DNA of 64,000 nt, taken from contig OX345645.1 in NCBI GenBank assembly GCA_947044365.1, positions 4,907,741 through 4,971,740 of the forward strand, in the 5' to 3' direction. Positions 44,839 through 57,263 of the stretch are shown here, in pieces. The notes below the pieces were generated by a model. The model was not told where the DNA came from and did no database searches. It saw nothing but the letters and a program-made list of their open reading frames with translations. Position 1 is the stretch's first letter. Every line of letters begins with the position of its first letter. Source of the stretch: Petrosia ficiformis (Eukaryota > Porifera > Demospongiae > Haplosclerida > Petrosiidae). Both the position numbers and the translations under genes were made by a program.

Positions 44839-45530
44839 CAGCAATTTTTCTTGAAAAATAAAAACATTGACATTTCAAAAGGGGTACTGGTACACTTCAA
44901 ATTATACAAGGAAAAAAAATAACGTAGGAATTGTTCTAAAACGTTTTTGTTCTAAAGTTATGACAAGTTTTATAACTCACAGTTACCGTTTCACAACTTT
45001 AAGATGAAATGAGGGCAATAACGAGAGTAAATATAGACACACAAAACATAGGTGATCCTCTTGCATGGCTGTCGCTAGCCAAGAAACACTTCAAACCACC
45101 AAAACAATCGATTTAATGGTTGCTACTACATCACCATTGATGCAAGATAGAGAGCTACCTAGCTCCACCTACAGGTATGTGCACGTACGTGCATGCTTGC
45201 ATACTAAACACGTGGTAGAGGTGATTCGTTTTCACACGGAGACTTTAGAGGTAGACTTGAGAGCTTTTTCGAAGGAAAACAGAGAATAAGATGTAAGATA
45301 TAATATATATACAAATTATACATTTCTTTCATTGATATTCTTATTTTGTCTTTTAGGATATAAAGTTATATTATATATACATAATTATATAACAGTTTTA
45401 ATTAATGCCCATAATGAAATGTTTTCAAATTTGTATTTCTATTCCATGTAACAAAAGTGTTGTTTGTTTCATTATATTTTTTAAAAAAATGGAGTGTTTG
45501 TATTACTTTGCCACATAGGCGAGGGTCCCG
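44756..45530. repeat. (GT)n-containing repeat with ACCCTCGCC ends
   Basis: Begins TACCCTCGCCGCGTAGCATA, followed by GTCTGTGTGTCTG(TG)n at 44797-44838. The far end carries GGCGAGGGTCCCGTCC at 45519-45534, the complement of ACCCTCGCC, so it may be an inverted-repeat element. ORF 45065-45289 inside has no recognisable domain. Confidence 0.5.
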
Positions 45531-45930
45531 TCCCGACAGCGCTCGTTCCACTTGTAATTTAAACTTCATAATAATTTTAGCTATAATTATGCATGTATTT
45601 GTGTTCACATCTGTAGTTAAATGCTTAAAGCAATTGTCATCTTGTTGGGACTCTGTTATTGTGAATGGAACATACAGACAACACACGCTTGAGATAAAGC
45701 TAAGTGGTATAAGTGGAGTGCATATGATATGCAGGCATGAGATAATACATCCCTAGAACACAGATGTCACATATCAGTGACATTTGACCCCCATGCACTT
45801 GGGAGTGCATACCTAAGCACTCCAAATGTTCATAATTGGCTTTGGTGGTGAGTCCATAAAAATGGCTGAAACAGTTGAATGGCTTCACAACCAAATTCCT
45901 GGCTACACCTCAGAGACATGAGAATATGGA
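45531..45930. other. unassigned spacer
   Basis: Between the GT-repeat element and duplication copy B. No gene, RNA or named repeat recognised. Confidence 0.45.
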
Positions 45931-46972
45931 TTTTGATTAGCCCTGAACATATTCATGTAGGAGGCAAGGTTTTGAGATAACAGTATCCAAGAGTCTCGTT
46001 CTGTAACACAAGAAGCTGGCTACATGAGACTATAACTTATCAGCATTGTAATAGTAACTATCAAACATAAATTGACACAGTTGGCAGATCAGCCATTTTG
46101 CATAGCCCTTTTGCATCTATAATTTAACCTTAGTCATTTTTGTTTATGAACAAACATAATTACACACAATAAAACTATGGGAAGGGTGTGGTTAGCTTCA
46201 TTGCTTGATGAATATCTAGCCACACTGAGACGATTGGTAATTAACATTCCTTTAGGCTTCATGTGACAGCTACAATCAGAGTGGTACTGCACACATTCCT
46301 GAAGTACTCACAGAAAGTCAACAAGAGTCCTGAATACTATTTTGGGCCATATCAAATACATGCTGGCCCATGATACTAGGGTCTGGTATGGTACACATAT
46401 ACCAGTTGTGCAACATGAATTTAATTATGGACTTTAAAATTAAATTCATTGAGTATGTTAATACTATGTATGTAAATTGTTTATACACTGCAGGAATTCT
46501 GAGAACTGCACAACTATGTGTGCCATACCAGATCCTTTCTCTCTATGTGAAGGGGCTGGCCCACCAGACTAAAACTGACAGTACAATGAATATGTGTGTG
46601 TTTGTGGATGTAACTGACCTTGCATAAAATTATTCTAGTGTTTATCATTTTAGGATTGGGTGTGGTTTATTTATAGAAGGAATCATTTCTATTATAATGG
46701 GAACAAGGGCGTATCCAGGAAGAATGAATAGGGTAGGCTTAAAGAAAATGGCATGTTGAGCGAGCTGAAAATTATAGCTAATTAAATATTCATAATGGGT
46801 GTGGTAATTAATAATACTCGTAACAATTGACCCACCCTATTCGTTTAATATGGCGTTATAGAAGTGATCTCAGTTGTACTTACTGAAAAGAAACAAAAGT
46901 TGTTGGGAAAACGATTATATTTCCAACATAATTATCATTATTATTTATCTTGTAAGTATATAATTTTATTTT

Positions 46973-47251
46973 TTATTTTTTATTTATTTATTTTTTTTTA
47001 TACAAGTGTTTTGACTAAATGTGGCTTAACGAGGAAACTAGAATAGCACAAGTGCTAATATTAACCAGGGACGAACGGCTTTACATCCCCTTTGAAGGAT
47101 GCGGTGATAAACACCTTCTCATTTTTGAGGGTAGAGCTGAGTAAACTCATAGGCGAGAGAAAAAGCCTGACCCTAGTGGGGCTAGAACCTGCAACCTTTC
47201 GATTGCAGGCTAGCACTTTAACCAGAAGGCCACTAGAACCCCCTAAACCCC
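46973..47251 (-). mobile_element. tRNA-derived SINE, specific to copy B
   Basis: On the minus strand the head has an A box TGGTTAAAGTG and, 30 bases on, a B box GGTTCTAGCCC (one mismatch to GGTTCRANNCC). These are the internal RNA polymerase III promoter of tRNA genes. The body extends to an A/T-rich tail. The flanks ATAATTTTATTTT (46960-46972) and ATAATTTATTTT (47252-47263) are the target duplication; copy A has the single, empty site near 2348. I could not assign the parent tRNA. Confidence 0.82.
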
Positions 47252-47355
47252 ATAATTTATTTTAATATTATTATTTTAAGAAGTAATTAAGATCAAAATC
47301 TCTGTGTATGTTAAAGCCTACCATAGCCTACTATTAAGAAACTCCCAATGAATAG

Positions 47356-47676
47356 TAGTCTCGAGTTGCCAGACCCAACCCTTTGCTATGTGACAGGAAG
47401 GCCGGGTCTGCTCAACCCACTGTACTAGCATTCATCAAGAGCATCTGGCAAACTGGTAATTGAATTCATAACAATAGTAATTATATTCATATAGCTGGAT
47501 TATTGGGAAAGTATAGTTATGAATATAGCTTATTTAGTTATGAATATTATAAGCAGTTTGTAACCCACTAAAGTAGCCCAAAAATCTGATTAAACTCTTG
47601 ATGAACGCTAGTACAGTGGGTTGACCAGACCCTTCCCGTCACATAGCAGAGGGTTGGGTCTGGCTACACGAGACTA
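47356..47676. mobile_element. MITE-like element, copy B of 2448-2767
   Basis: Same inverted termini (TAGTCTCGAGTTGCC and GGCTACACGAGACTA). Here the right end matches the left better than in copy A, so this copy is closer to the ancestral element. Confidence 0.7.
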
Positions 47677-47789
47677 AATGAAATGGTGGTGTAGTCTAAT
47701 TGCCCTCCCAAATACAGGCTGGCGAATAAGACCATAGGCTGTGCACTTCCTCTAGTAAAATATACATATCCATGTAGGAATGTAAAAAG

Positions 47790-49440
47790 TAACATACCAA
47801 ATCAGTTTCTTCCAAATTATACTAATTGCTCTTTTGACAAGCTACGCCCTTGTTCTCTGTTTGTGTGGCTGGGACCGCCCTTTTCTTTACAAACAATATG
47901 TATTCTGGCTTCCTGTAATAAAATTAATGATATAGTTATATAAGCACCAGAAGTTTGTATATAGTAACGTACCAAATGAGTTTCCTTTCAAACGGTCAGT
48001 TATAATGTATATAGCTCCTCTGTTTGATGAGCCACGCCCTTCTTCTCTGTGGCACGGATTGGACCCTCCCTTTTTCTTTACAAATAATGTGTAGTCTGTA
48101 TATTGTGTACTTCCTGTAATAAATTTACTCATATACGCTTTACAAGCAACAGAGGTACCTATATAGTAATTAGTACAACATACCAAATCAGTTTCCTTCC
48201 TAACTGTTTTGACGAGCCAAACCTTTATTTTCTGTTGGCGCAGATTTTGACCCACTTATTCTCTTTACAAATAAAATGTAGTCTGTATATTGTCCTGTAA
48301 TACAGTTGATATAATGTTAAATATGTAAATATAGTCATATAAACAGCAGAGGTAAGTACATATAACGACATACCAAATCAGTTTAGCTCTTTTGTTATTA
48401 CAAGCCACGCCCTTCTTTTCTGTTTGTACTGACCCTTTCTCTTAGCAAAAAATATGTAGTTTGTATATTGTGCACTTCCTGTAACACAATTAGTTAGGAA
48501 CTAACATAAAGTATAGTTATATAAGCACCAGAAATACGTATTATAGTAACATACCAAATCAATCTCCTTCCAAGCGGTCAGCTCTTCTATTTTTGACGAG
48601 CCACACCTTCTTGTTTGCACCTGCCCTTTCTTTTCAGTAGTCTATATATTGTGGATTTCCTGTAATAAAATTAGAAATGTACTCATATATAGTTATATAG
48701 CAACAGAAATATGTATATAGTAACATACAAAAATCAGTTTCCTTCCAAGCGGTTAACTAAAAAGCTCTGTTTTGATGAGACCATTGACGCAAAATAGCAA
48801 TAGCTTGACGGTTAACTTCCTGTAATAAAATTAATAGTATATTAGCTATGTAGTGTCATATATAGTTGTATGAACGACAGAAAAACGTCTATAGCAACAT
48901 ACTAAATGACTTTCCCTTGAAATATAGCTCTTCTGTTATTACGAGCCACGCCCTTATTTTCTGTTTGTACAATTGTACGGACTTGGACTCTCCCTTTCTC
49001 TTTGCAAAAAAATGTGTAGTTTGTATAATATGCACTTCCTGTAATACAATTAGTTAAATCACTAACATAAATTATAAACAGCAAAAGTACGTATTTAGTA
49101 ACATACCTTTCAAGCAGCTCTTTGACGAGCCACACCTTCTTGTTTGTAATTGCACTAGTCCTTTTTTTTCAGGACTGTAAATATTTTGGATTTCCTGTAA
49201 TAAAATTAGAAATGTATTCGTATATAGTTACATAACAACAGAAGTATGTATATAGTAATATACCAAATCAGTTTCCTTCCAAGCAGTCAGCTAAAAAGCT
49301 CCTCTAGCTCTGTTTTGATGAGACACACTATTTTTCTCACTTTATGCAAAATAGCAATAGCTTGACAGTTAAGTTCCTGTAATAAAATTAATAGTATATT
49401 AGCTATGTAGAGTTATATATAGTTGTATAAATTACAGATG
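47790..49440. repeat. satellite array (copy B)
   Basis: Colinear with 3310-4990, same order of units with point changes and small indels. Duplicated as part of the 7-kb block, not independently amplified. Confidence 0.85.
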
Positions 49441-49535
49441 AACGTCATCCAGTTAAGTAAATGTATGTCCACCTGCTAGGGTGGCATATATAAATCTTCA
49501 ACCCTTGTTGAAGGCTGTGTAACTCATGATGGGAG

Positions 49536-50145
49536 ATGGAAGCTTCTGTATCAACATGGATGATCATTCAGGAATACTGTGACACATAGTGGTTCAGTTA
49601 TCTGGTCTCTGATGTTGAACAAAGTATATCCCTCATACGTACTGTCAACAAGGTGATACATGTAAGTCTCAGTTGTTGGTAAGTGCTCAGCTATACAGAT
49701 TTGAGATGTGTCCTCTCTTTTTGCACCGAATGCATGTCTTATTTCTGAAAGGGCAGTCAGAGGACCAATGACTGACTGCCTGTGCACTGAAGGCAGGGGT
49801 TCTTTGAAGAAATAATGGTTCTCATGTGGTAGGTCTGGTGAATCTTTCTGAGGTTACGCTATTCCTTTTGCCATTTTCAGCGATGTCTCAAAGGTCAGAT
49901 CTTTTTTGGATCATAACCATCTTAGTATTCGGTCATCATAGATGCTAAAGACAAGTCTATCATGCAACATGGCATCCAGTGTGGCTCCGAACTCTTATTG
50001 TGCTGAGAGTTGGTGTAGAACAGCAAAATCAATTCTCCTGATTGCCTCGAACAGGAGTTAAATTCAAACCTCTGCACTGTCACTGAAGGTTTTAGGCAAT
50101 AGTGGTCCTTAACTCGGACTGACTTAACTCGGTCCACAATTTATT
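49536..50145 (-). pseudogene. degenerate Ty3-type gag with zinc knuckle
   Basis: Read on the minus strand in shifting frames: TVQRFEFNSCSRQSGE, then HDRL-like text and TFETSLKMAKGIA, then CIRCKKRGHISNLC (C-x2-C-x4-H-x4-C knuckle) and a tail that resembles the start of a protease. Several stops and frameshifts interrupt it. It is not the same family copy as the element at 10119-13261. Copy A has lost about 450 bp of it. Confidence 0.65.
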
Positions 50146-53100
50146 ACCATGAAAGTTGAGATTGGCTGTTCTGGGCGATACTATGTTCCTGATTACGGTT
50201 TAGATTAGTGCTCCATATGAACCCAGTAAAATAGATCTCTTCTTCCCATCATCAGCGATGTCATTTGTGTGATTCATCTGTTCTATATATGAGGGCTAGT
50301 CATCCTCAATGTCTGCATTGAACTCTCATAAGTTCCCGTGTTTAGGCCTTCCCAGATTATCCTCGTACCATAAAAGTAACATACATGTACACTGAACATT
50401 TATAGAGACATACAAGAAGTGGATTTTATATGATCAGAACCAAAATTAAAGACATACAGGCTGGATATACTGTGTAGATACATGAATAATAGTAGACATA
50501 CAGTCAATGGTTAGATGTAATTAATGCATAATTACTAGACATAGTAATTAGCGTATACATGTACTTTGATATGGTGATTATAATAACATGCCACAGGATG
50601 TACATAATTACTATGGAATTTACATGTAGGATTAAATTACATTATACTTTATTATCATACATTATTATGACATGTACATTATATACCAGTCAATATATAT
50701 CAATACTTGTAATTAATAGTAAAACAACACTTCAGATTCTAAAGGTATTTCCAAATGTTGTTCCCAAGTGTACTAATCATATCACATTTGAACCAGTGAG
50801 AATGTATAATAATGTTAGGAAAGATTACTAACTCAGTAAGTAAATACAATATCCTAGCTCCAGTTTATGTGTGTGAGGATAATAATACATTATTGTTTAT
50901 AAGAGAAACATCATTAGGATGCTTTCAAATGGTTTCCACTTCTCTTATCATTATTCTATTATTACTAGTGACTACATAATTTACATATTATACTAATTAT
51001 GATGATGAATTAGTGGAGCACATCATCTAGATTGGTTTTGTAATACCACACATATGAAATGAAATTATTAATCCTTCAATCAAACTAAACTGTTCTATAT
51101 AAAGACCTTATTATGTGTTCATATCAACTATATAATGATCCAGAATGTATCAACAAATTTAATACTAAATACATCAGTGTATATTAATATCTATCCACAT
51201 GTGATAAAATAGTACTGTATTAAAAATACACAAACAACTTGCTGAAATTTATCAGTGATACAGATCTCTCAGTATACTTGCATATTTTCCAGGGTCGGAT
51301 ACCATTTATATTCTATTTATTAGTATCAATTTAAAAATCAAGAATTATTATTTTAGTTAAAACAACTTGTTCACTGGACCAAGAAATACGTGATATCAAG
51401 AATTTTCTCTCTGACTGAATCAGGTTTATATTATAATAATTATGTTGTTTATAATATAATAAGTTATAATTATATAATATTAGTTATATCATTATCTTAA
51501 TTAACCCTTAGAGAACTGATATATGTTCCATTTGACCCCTATGCGGTTCGGATTGTGTTACTACCATTACGAAACACTAGAAATGCTTGGTGCATGAACA
51601 AACCCATGAAAAAAAAGCTAAAAATCTTGATGGTTTTCAGCTGCTGTTTTGCCTAAATAACAAGTATGAGGGGGGGGGGGGTGGATTTTAAAGGGTGGTG
51701 TCCCTCCGTTAATGGGGGTTCGAAGTGGGCACAGCCCCCTCGCCGTCAACGCAATTGAGGGTTCAGTGGACCTGGCCCACGCGATCCAGTGCGTAGCTGA
51801 GCCATTTCCCTTGCTGTAAAACCTGAAATCGTGGGTGTAGCTGATGTCAACATGCAGTGGGGTCATTTTGTTTTCCCCAGTTCCAGTCAATATAGGGAGA
51901 GCATTGCATTTCATTTAATTCTACGAAGTGCTTGGGGACTTTTGAGTCCCGGTTAGCAAATTGGCAGATGTAGTACTCCATGTCGAAAAAGGAGCCAAGT
52001 TTGGGATAGAGAAAGTGAACGGTGCCCAAAATGTATGCAGCAGAGACGCCAGTGTTGGAAATGGGAAGCTCAGTCCTCTAGGTGTTAAAACATCCATTAT
52101 AATAACTCTAGTCTGGGGTATACAGTTCCTCTCTAGTACACTAAGTGTATCATGTATTATACAGTATTTAATATGGTACCATACACTGAGTGATGGGCTA
52201 TGTTGATACTTTATTGGTATTGATTACTGCTCAAAGTATCAATACATAGTTCTACCACTCCTCTATTCTATTATGTCATACTCATTTAAATATATATAAT
52301 TTCACACAGCTTCCTGTGTTTTTAATCTGAAAGGGATAAATTAATAAATGTGTACGTATATTATCAAATATTGATATCACTAAAAGCTGGTTTACAATAT
52401 GATGGAAGCCTTAATTGCTTTGCGTTGTGATAAAATTCTAAAAACTGATTGACAACACACCTTATGTATTACATTTTTTTGATAGCGCTAAAAGAAGCAC
52501 ATCATCTTCACAATACAACACACTTACACAACACAAAGAAACACAAGGCCTTGTGTCATATTGTGAACCGTTCTTGATACAGGGTACTAATGAAACTGAT
52601 ACACTATTTCTTCTACTTTTCTCTCAGAAGTGAAGTTACTGTTGATAAAGAGAATTGAGCTGTTAGAAGAGACATTTACACACCTCTGAACATCAGGTGA
52701 TTGTAATAATATATGATTATTAATGTATAAATACAGTTTAGGTTATGTAATTAATATATTCCATAGTGACAAGGGTACTGTCCATTGAATCATATATAGT
52801 CCTATAGAGGATAGTTACCTCTGTCATGGAAGGGTAAGGTTTTTAAATATTTTAACATAACATCCTAACATAGGTAGCTTGTCCTATGGTTCACATACCA
52901 CACCCTTACTAATGTGACATATAATATTATATTAATTATGATACCTAAACTTCACTTATACTGGTATTAATTATAGGGGCAAAGATACCCCAGTATATAA
53001 TTGTATTTGAGGTGGAGTTTATCAAATTAAATTACTATGATAAAGTCACTTACAGTAACATAGTAATATTCTATCTTATTGTTAATTATAGGGTCCCATA

Positions 53101-53266
53101 GTTTATATATACTAGTGTGATACTACTGTACTTAATAGTCAATTCCCTGTGTTTCTTGTTCTCTCTTATTTTACACTATACTTATAGTTTAGTGTAGTAT
53201 AATACAGTAGTAATTACATGTACTATATAAATTATTATTAACCCCTGTCATACCTAAGAGGAGGTG
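50146..53266. other. non-coding remainder of duplication copy B
   Basis: Same content as 5216-8360: AT-rich DNA, a poly-G tract at about 51670, and the GC-richer conserved block at 51665-52080. No gene called. Confidence 0.6.
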
Positions 53267-54334
53267 TATGATAGTCTGTGTGTGTGTACAGGGTTTTATA
53301 CAGGATTTTGTTGTTTGAAATTAGTACTGGTATCGTAGGTAATTATCATAAAGAGCAGGATTTCAGCTTTTTTTAAGGAAGTACAGTAAGACAGGTAATG
53401 GTCTTAGCTCATGGATGATCTATTGAGTAAGGCTTTCATCTCTCTGCCAGCATCTTGAGTATCACCTGCTTGTGACTATACCCTTTTTATTCAGTGTTAT
53501 GTTGGAATTGTTCTTCGCTCTTTTCGTATGGATGTCCTTGGGAATATTTATGGAGATTACTGGTGTATAGTGTATACCTGGGGATTAGTCAAAGAGTTAG
53601 TAGCACCTTGTGAAACTTTCGCTTTGCAAGTTAGACAAACAGTTTTTGTGTTATCGCTGCAATCAAATTATACTCTTCTTCCTCTCTTTAATATTCTGAG
53701 AGCTCCCTCCCCTGTCTTCTGAGTCCGAGTTTGAAGTGACACTGGATTGACTTGTACTTATATGCAATAGATTAAAGTAGTAGGAGTGTGTGCTTTAATT
53801 AGAATAACTAGTATCAGTAACTTCATAATCAATAATGATGCTTACTGATGTTGTAATAATTACACTGATACTAATACTAATATTGGTATCAGTATACCAC
53901 TAGTACACATACTAAATTAGATAGTTGAGTTATGATAGATCACATTTGTAAAAATGGTTCTAATGATTACCTATGTTACTAATATATATCATTGATATCA
54001 TGTTCTGGTGAATTTATACCACATAGATAATTGTAGTGTCTAATTTTGATTATCTTTTCAAGTATTTATTATAAACTATAGTAAACACTTGAGCTAACCA
54101 AAATTACATGTAAATATTATACATATACAATTGATCATGATTATAGCTCCTATGCTATCTCTCAACTCACTGATATTACACTCACCTCTACACACTCAGG
54201 TATTCATATAACTCAGGTAGTAGCTGGCCCTAGATTCAATACTTCAACAGATGATGTATTATCACTGACAGATGAATGTGAAGTATATTCCCTTATACAG
54301 TAGGTACATGTACATGTACTGCACATGTACAGTA
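53267..54334. other. unassigned stretch
   Basis: No recognised coding sequence or repeat. A 64-codon ORF at 53528-53722 has no domain or splice support. AT-rich. Confidence 0.45.
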
Positions 54335-55015
54335 CATGTATCCCTTATATATACATATACACTTTATATTACATAAGTACATCCCTTATATGTACATGTA
54401 CACTTTATATTACATAAGTACATCCCTTATATGTACATGTACAGTACATGTACACTTTATATTACATACATACATCCCTTACATGTACATGTACACTTTA
54501 TATTACATAAGTACATCCCTTATATGTACATGTACACTTTATATTACATACATACATCCCTTACATGTACATGTACACTTTATATGACATAAGTACATCC
54601 CTTACATGTACATGTACACTTTATATTACATAATTGCATCCCTTATATGTACATGTACTGTACATGTACACTTTATATTACATAAGTACATCCCTTATAT
54701 GTACATGTACTGTACATGTACACTTTATATTACATACATACATCCCTTACATGTACATGTACTGTATATGTACACTTTATAGGACATAAGTACATCCCTT
54801 ATATGTACATGTACAGTACATGTACACTTTATATTACATAATTGCATCCCTTATATGTACATGTACTGTACATGTACACTTTATATTACATAAGTACATC
54901 CCTTATATGTACATGTACTGTACATGTACACTTTATATTACATACATACATCTCTTACATGTACATGTACTGTATATGTACACCTTATATGACATAAGTA
55001 CATCCCTTATATGTG
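54335..55015. repeat. ~41-bp minisatellite, about 16 units
   Basis: The unit is ACATCCCTTATATGTACATG followed by TACACTTTATATTACATAAGT (41 bp). Longer variants arise from an inserted GTACTGTACATG or CAGTACATGTA. The sequence around each unit junction alternates ACATAAGTAC and ACATACATAC. Confidence 0.92.
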
Positions 55016-55187
55016 TTATAATACATGTACCACAGAAAGGATATAAATAGATGTATAATTGAAATGTCACCTTATAGTACAGTAAATACTAGAATAGGGA
55101 TCTGAATAGGCACCAACATTGAAGATATACTCTGTAGGCAGAGTATTGGTATACTGCATTGCCTATACAGCTTACACAATATTTTTT

Positions 55188-55430
55188 AGGCTTTGCAGAT
55201 TACATTATTGTCAAACTGCACAGGTACAATCTGAAGATGTGTGCAACTGAGGCTCAATATGCCTGTAATGACATGTACTTTGGGCTGAATGTATGGCACA
55301 CAAACTATAGAATAATTAACACTGTACCATGTGTGAACAGTTGTAAACTAGATAAATACAACTATATATTTCACACAGACAATATTGATTATGAAATATC
55401 GGCATATAGACATATGGGCAAATTGCTGTA
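55188..55430 (+). CDS. possible exon of an unrecognised gene
   Basis: An open stretch after a plausible acceptor (ATATTTTTTAG|GCTTTGC), reading FADYIIVKLHRYNLKMCATE and then AQYACNDMYFGLNVWHTNYR. Composition (Cys, Trp, Asn, mixed hydrophobics) is more protein-like than nearby ORFs. It then runs into a TATG microsatellite and stops. I recognise no family, no partner exon and no clear donor. Low confidence. Confidence 0.25.
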
Positions 55431-56160
55431 TAGGTGCAGCACTAGTATGTATGTACATGTATGTAAATGCACATGTATGTATGTATGTACATTGTACATG
55501 CAGGCAATAATTACAGATGATAATGATGAAGACTCTTTTCTGATAATATAATATAACATACATTATGTGTCATTCTGTACAATAATACAAAGTGAATTTG
55601 GGATACACCATGCTGATGAGACCCAATAGGTCGAAACAATCTGATCAGATTATCCATGGTTTACCCATCACAAATACAAAGTCAGTCCACTCACTACCTA
55701 CAACTGAAGATACAGATACTAGTAACTTCAATACTAGTAGAATATGTAAGTAGAATTATTCATAATATAATCTAGTATAATGATTAGTTGAATTACTCAT
55801 ATTCTACTGTCATTATATTAATTATTATACTCATATTCTACTGATAATTATATTCATATTCTAATTTCATATACCTGCTCTACTATTATTAAATATTCTA
55901 TCGTGATTAGTTGTTAGACACCTTAAACTGATCATGTGACTTAGTTTAGAGTGTATTTAGTTTCTTATCTAATGGTAATAATATGATACATGTAGACAAA
56001 AATGGGCATAGAAATCAGTGTTACAATGCTGTGAGAGGATGGGTGAGAGGCAGCAATACAATGTATGATCAAAGCTTGACATACATACATACATATTAGT
56101 GTTATTATAGTGTGACTATAGCAACCACTTAAGCTTGTATTTATCAGAGAGTACAGTAGT
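55431..56160. other. unassigned stretch with short TATG tracts
   Basis: TATG repeats at 55446-55500, then AT-rich sequence with repeated CATATTCTACTG/AATTATATTCAT words around 55797-55870. No gene. Confidence 0.45.
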
Positions 56161-56350
56161 ACTGTCTATGTAGGGATGGCACCAAAAAAAAAATGGCCGC
56201 CCATACATTTCAATTGCAAGTGATGAGCTGAAATCTCTGGTAATATATACAGATAAGTTTTAATACACATATACCTATTCATATCTAGTGTTTTTTTGAC
56301 TACCAACTCCATCTAGATGGCCAAAGATTGTCGTTAAGGTAGAGAACCAG
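56160..56350. repeat. dispersed repeat, copy of 63712-63905
   Basis: TATGTAGGGATGGCAC, ATGGCCGCCCATACATTTCA, GAAATCTCTGGTAATATATA and TAGATGGCCAAAGATTGTCG recur in the same order and orientation at 63718-63890, with about 5-10% change. Confidence 0.85.
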
Positions 56351-56897
56351 CATATTATTATTATTAATTCTGGTCTTAAAGTATTGAGATGATATTCTTC
56401 AGATACTATGAAAGAAGACAGTCTCAACAACTGCAAAGATTTGATCTCCAATTGGATGCCATTTTCCTAAGTGGAATTTAATTGCACATGCGCAATTAGT
56501 ATACTCGGAACATGGAAGCTGAAAAGGTGGAAGTGGTAATGACATTTGTGAGCAAATACATTCTTATAATAATGAATAATTAAAACAATTAATAATATTA
56601 AAGCCATTGTATAATAATATTTTATACTATGATAAGCATTGGAATACTGAATGGTTGACACAGTGACTGACACTACTTCTTGTAGGACTGCAAACAGTGT
56701 TTAAGTGAAATAGAGAATATATATACACATGTACATCATCTGTCAGTGAAAGAGAATGATAATCAATACATTAATACAAAAGACTGACCTTCATTGATGA
56801 ACAAATTTTATTGCATTTATAACTGCATGATCTATATAGTATTTCCGCAAATCTACAAAAAAATGTTCACACCATTCAGAAAAAAAAAGCATTTAAA
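56351..56897. other. unassigned stretch
   Basis: No gene or recognised repeat; short ORFs on both strands lack coding character. Confidence 0.45.
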
Positions 56898-57209
56898 CAA
56901 GAATAATAAAAAAATATTTTCAATAAAAGTGAAAGAAGATGCAGGAATGTCAAAACCCAAACAGCAGGCAAACAAGGTAGGAAAGCTAACATAGGACCCA
57001 AAATTAAACAAACCACTTCCATATAACCCTACATAAGTATAGCTCTTTGTATTTTGTTTTATAGCGGTGTAAGTACTTATGTAGGGTTATATGGAAGTGG
57101 TTTATTTCGGATCATATGTTAGCTTCCCAACCTTGTTTGCCTACTTTTTGGGTTTTGACATCCCTACATCTTCGTTCACTTTTATTGAAAATGTTTTTTA
57201 TTATTCTTG
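56898..57209. mobile_element. 312-bp foldback element 2
   Basis: Two inverted arms of about 130 bp. The left arm starts CAAGAATAATAAAAAAATAT, passes AGGCAAACAAGGTAGGAAAG and reaches CCACTTCCATATAACCCTAC. The right arm is the complement and ends TTTTTTATTATTCTTG. The termini and the CCACTTCCA(C/T)ATAA inner arm match element 1 (29176-29576), but the middle of each arm is different. Confidence 0.87.
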
Positions 57210-57263
57210 TACGATAAAGTTTTGGAATGCTCTTGATATTATTGTTTCCACTGATATATTTTA

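Larger units (their letters stand above)
45931..53266. repeat. segmental duplication copy B (~7.3 kb)
   Basis: Direct-orientation counterpart of 1361-8360, colinear from TTTTGATTAGCCCTGAACAT. It differs by carrying a SINE at about 46973-47251 and a fuller gag relic at 49536-50145, and by lacking the 425-bp element of copy A. No gene with coding character is seen; short ORFs correspond to those of copy A. Confidence 0.85.

Noticed and set aside
45065..45289. 74-codon ORF starting MAVASQETLQTTKTIDL
   Set aside because: Inside a dispersed repeat, no domain, no splice context; not supported as a gene.
47170..47245. Possible functional tRNA gene on the minus strand
   Set aside because: A and B boxes are present but it lacks proper acceptor and anticodon stems, has a B-box mismatch, and is followed by a SINE body with target duplications.
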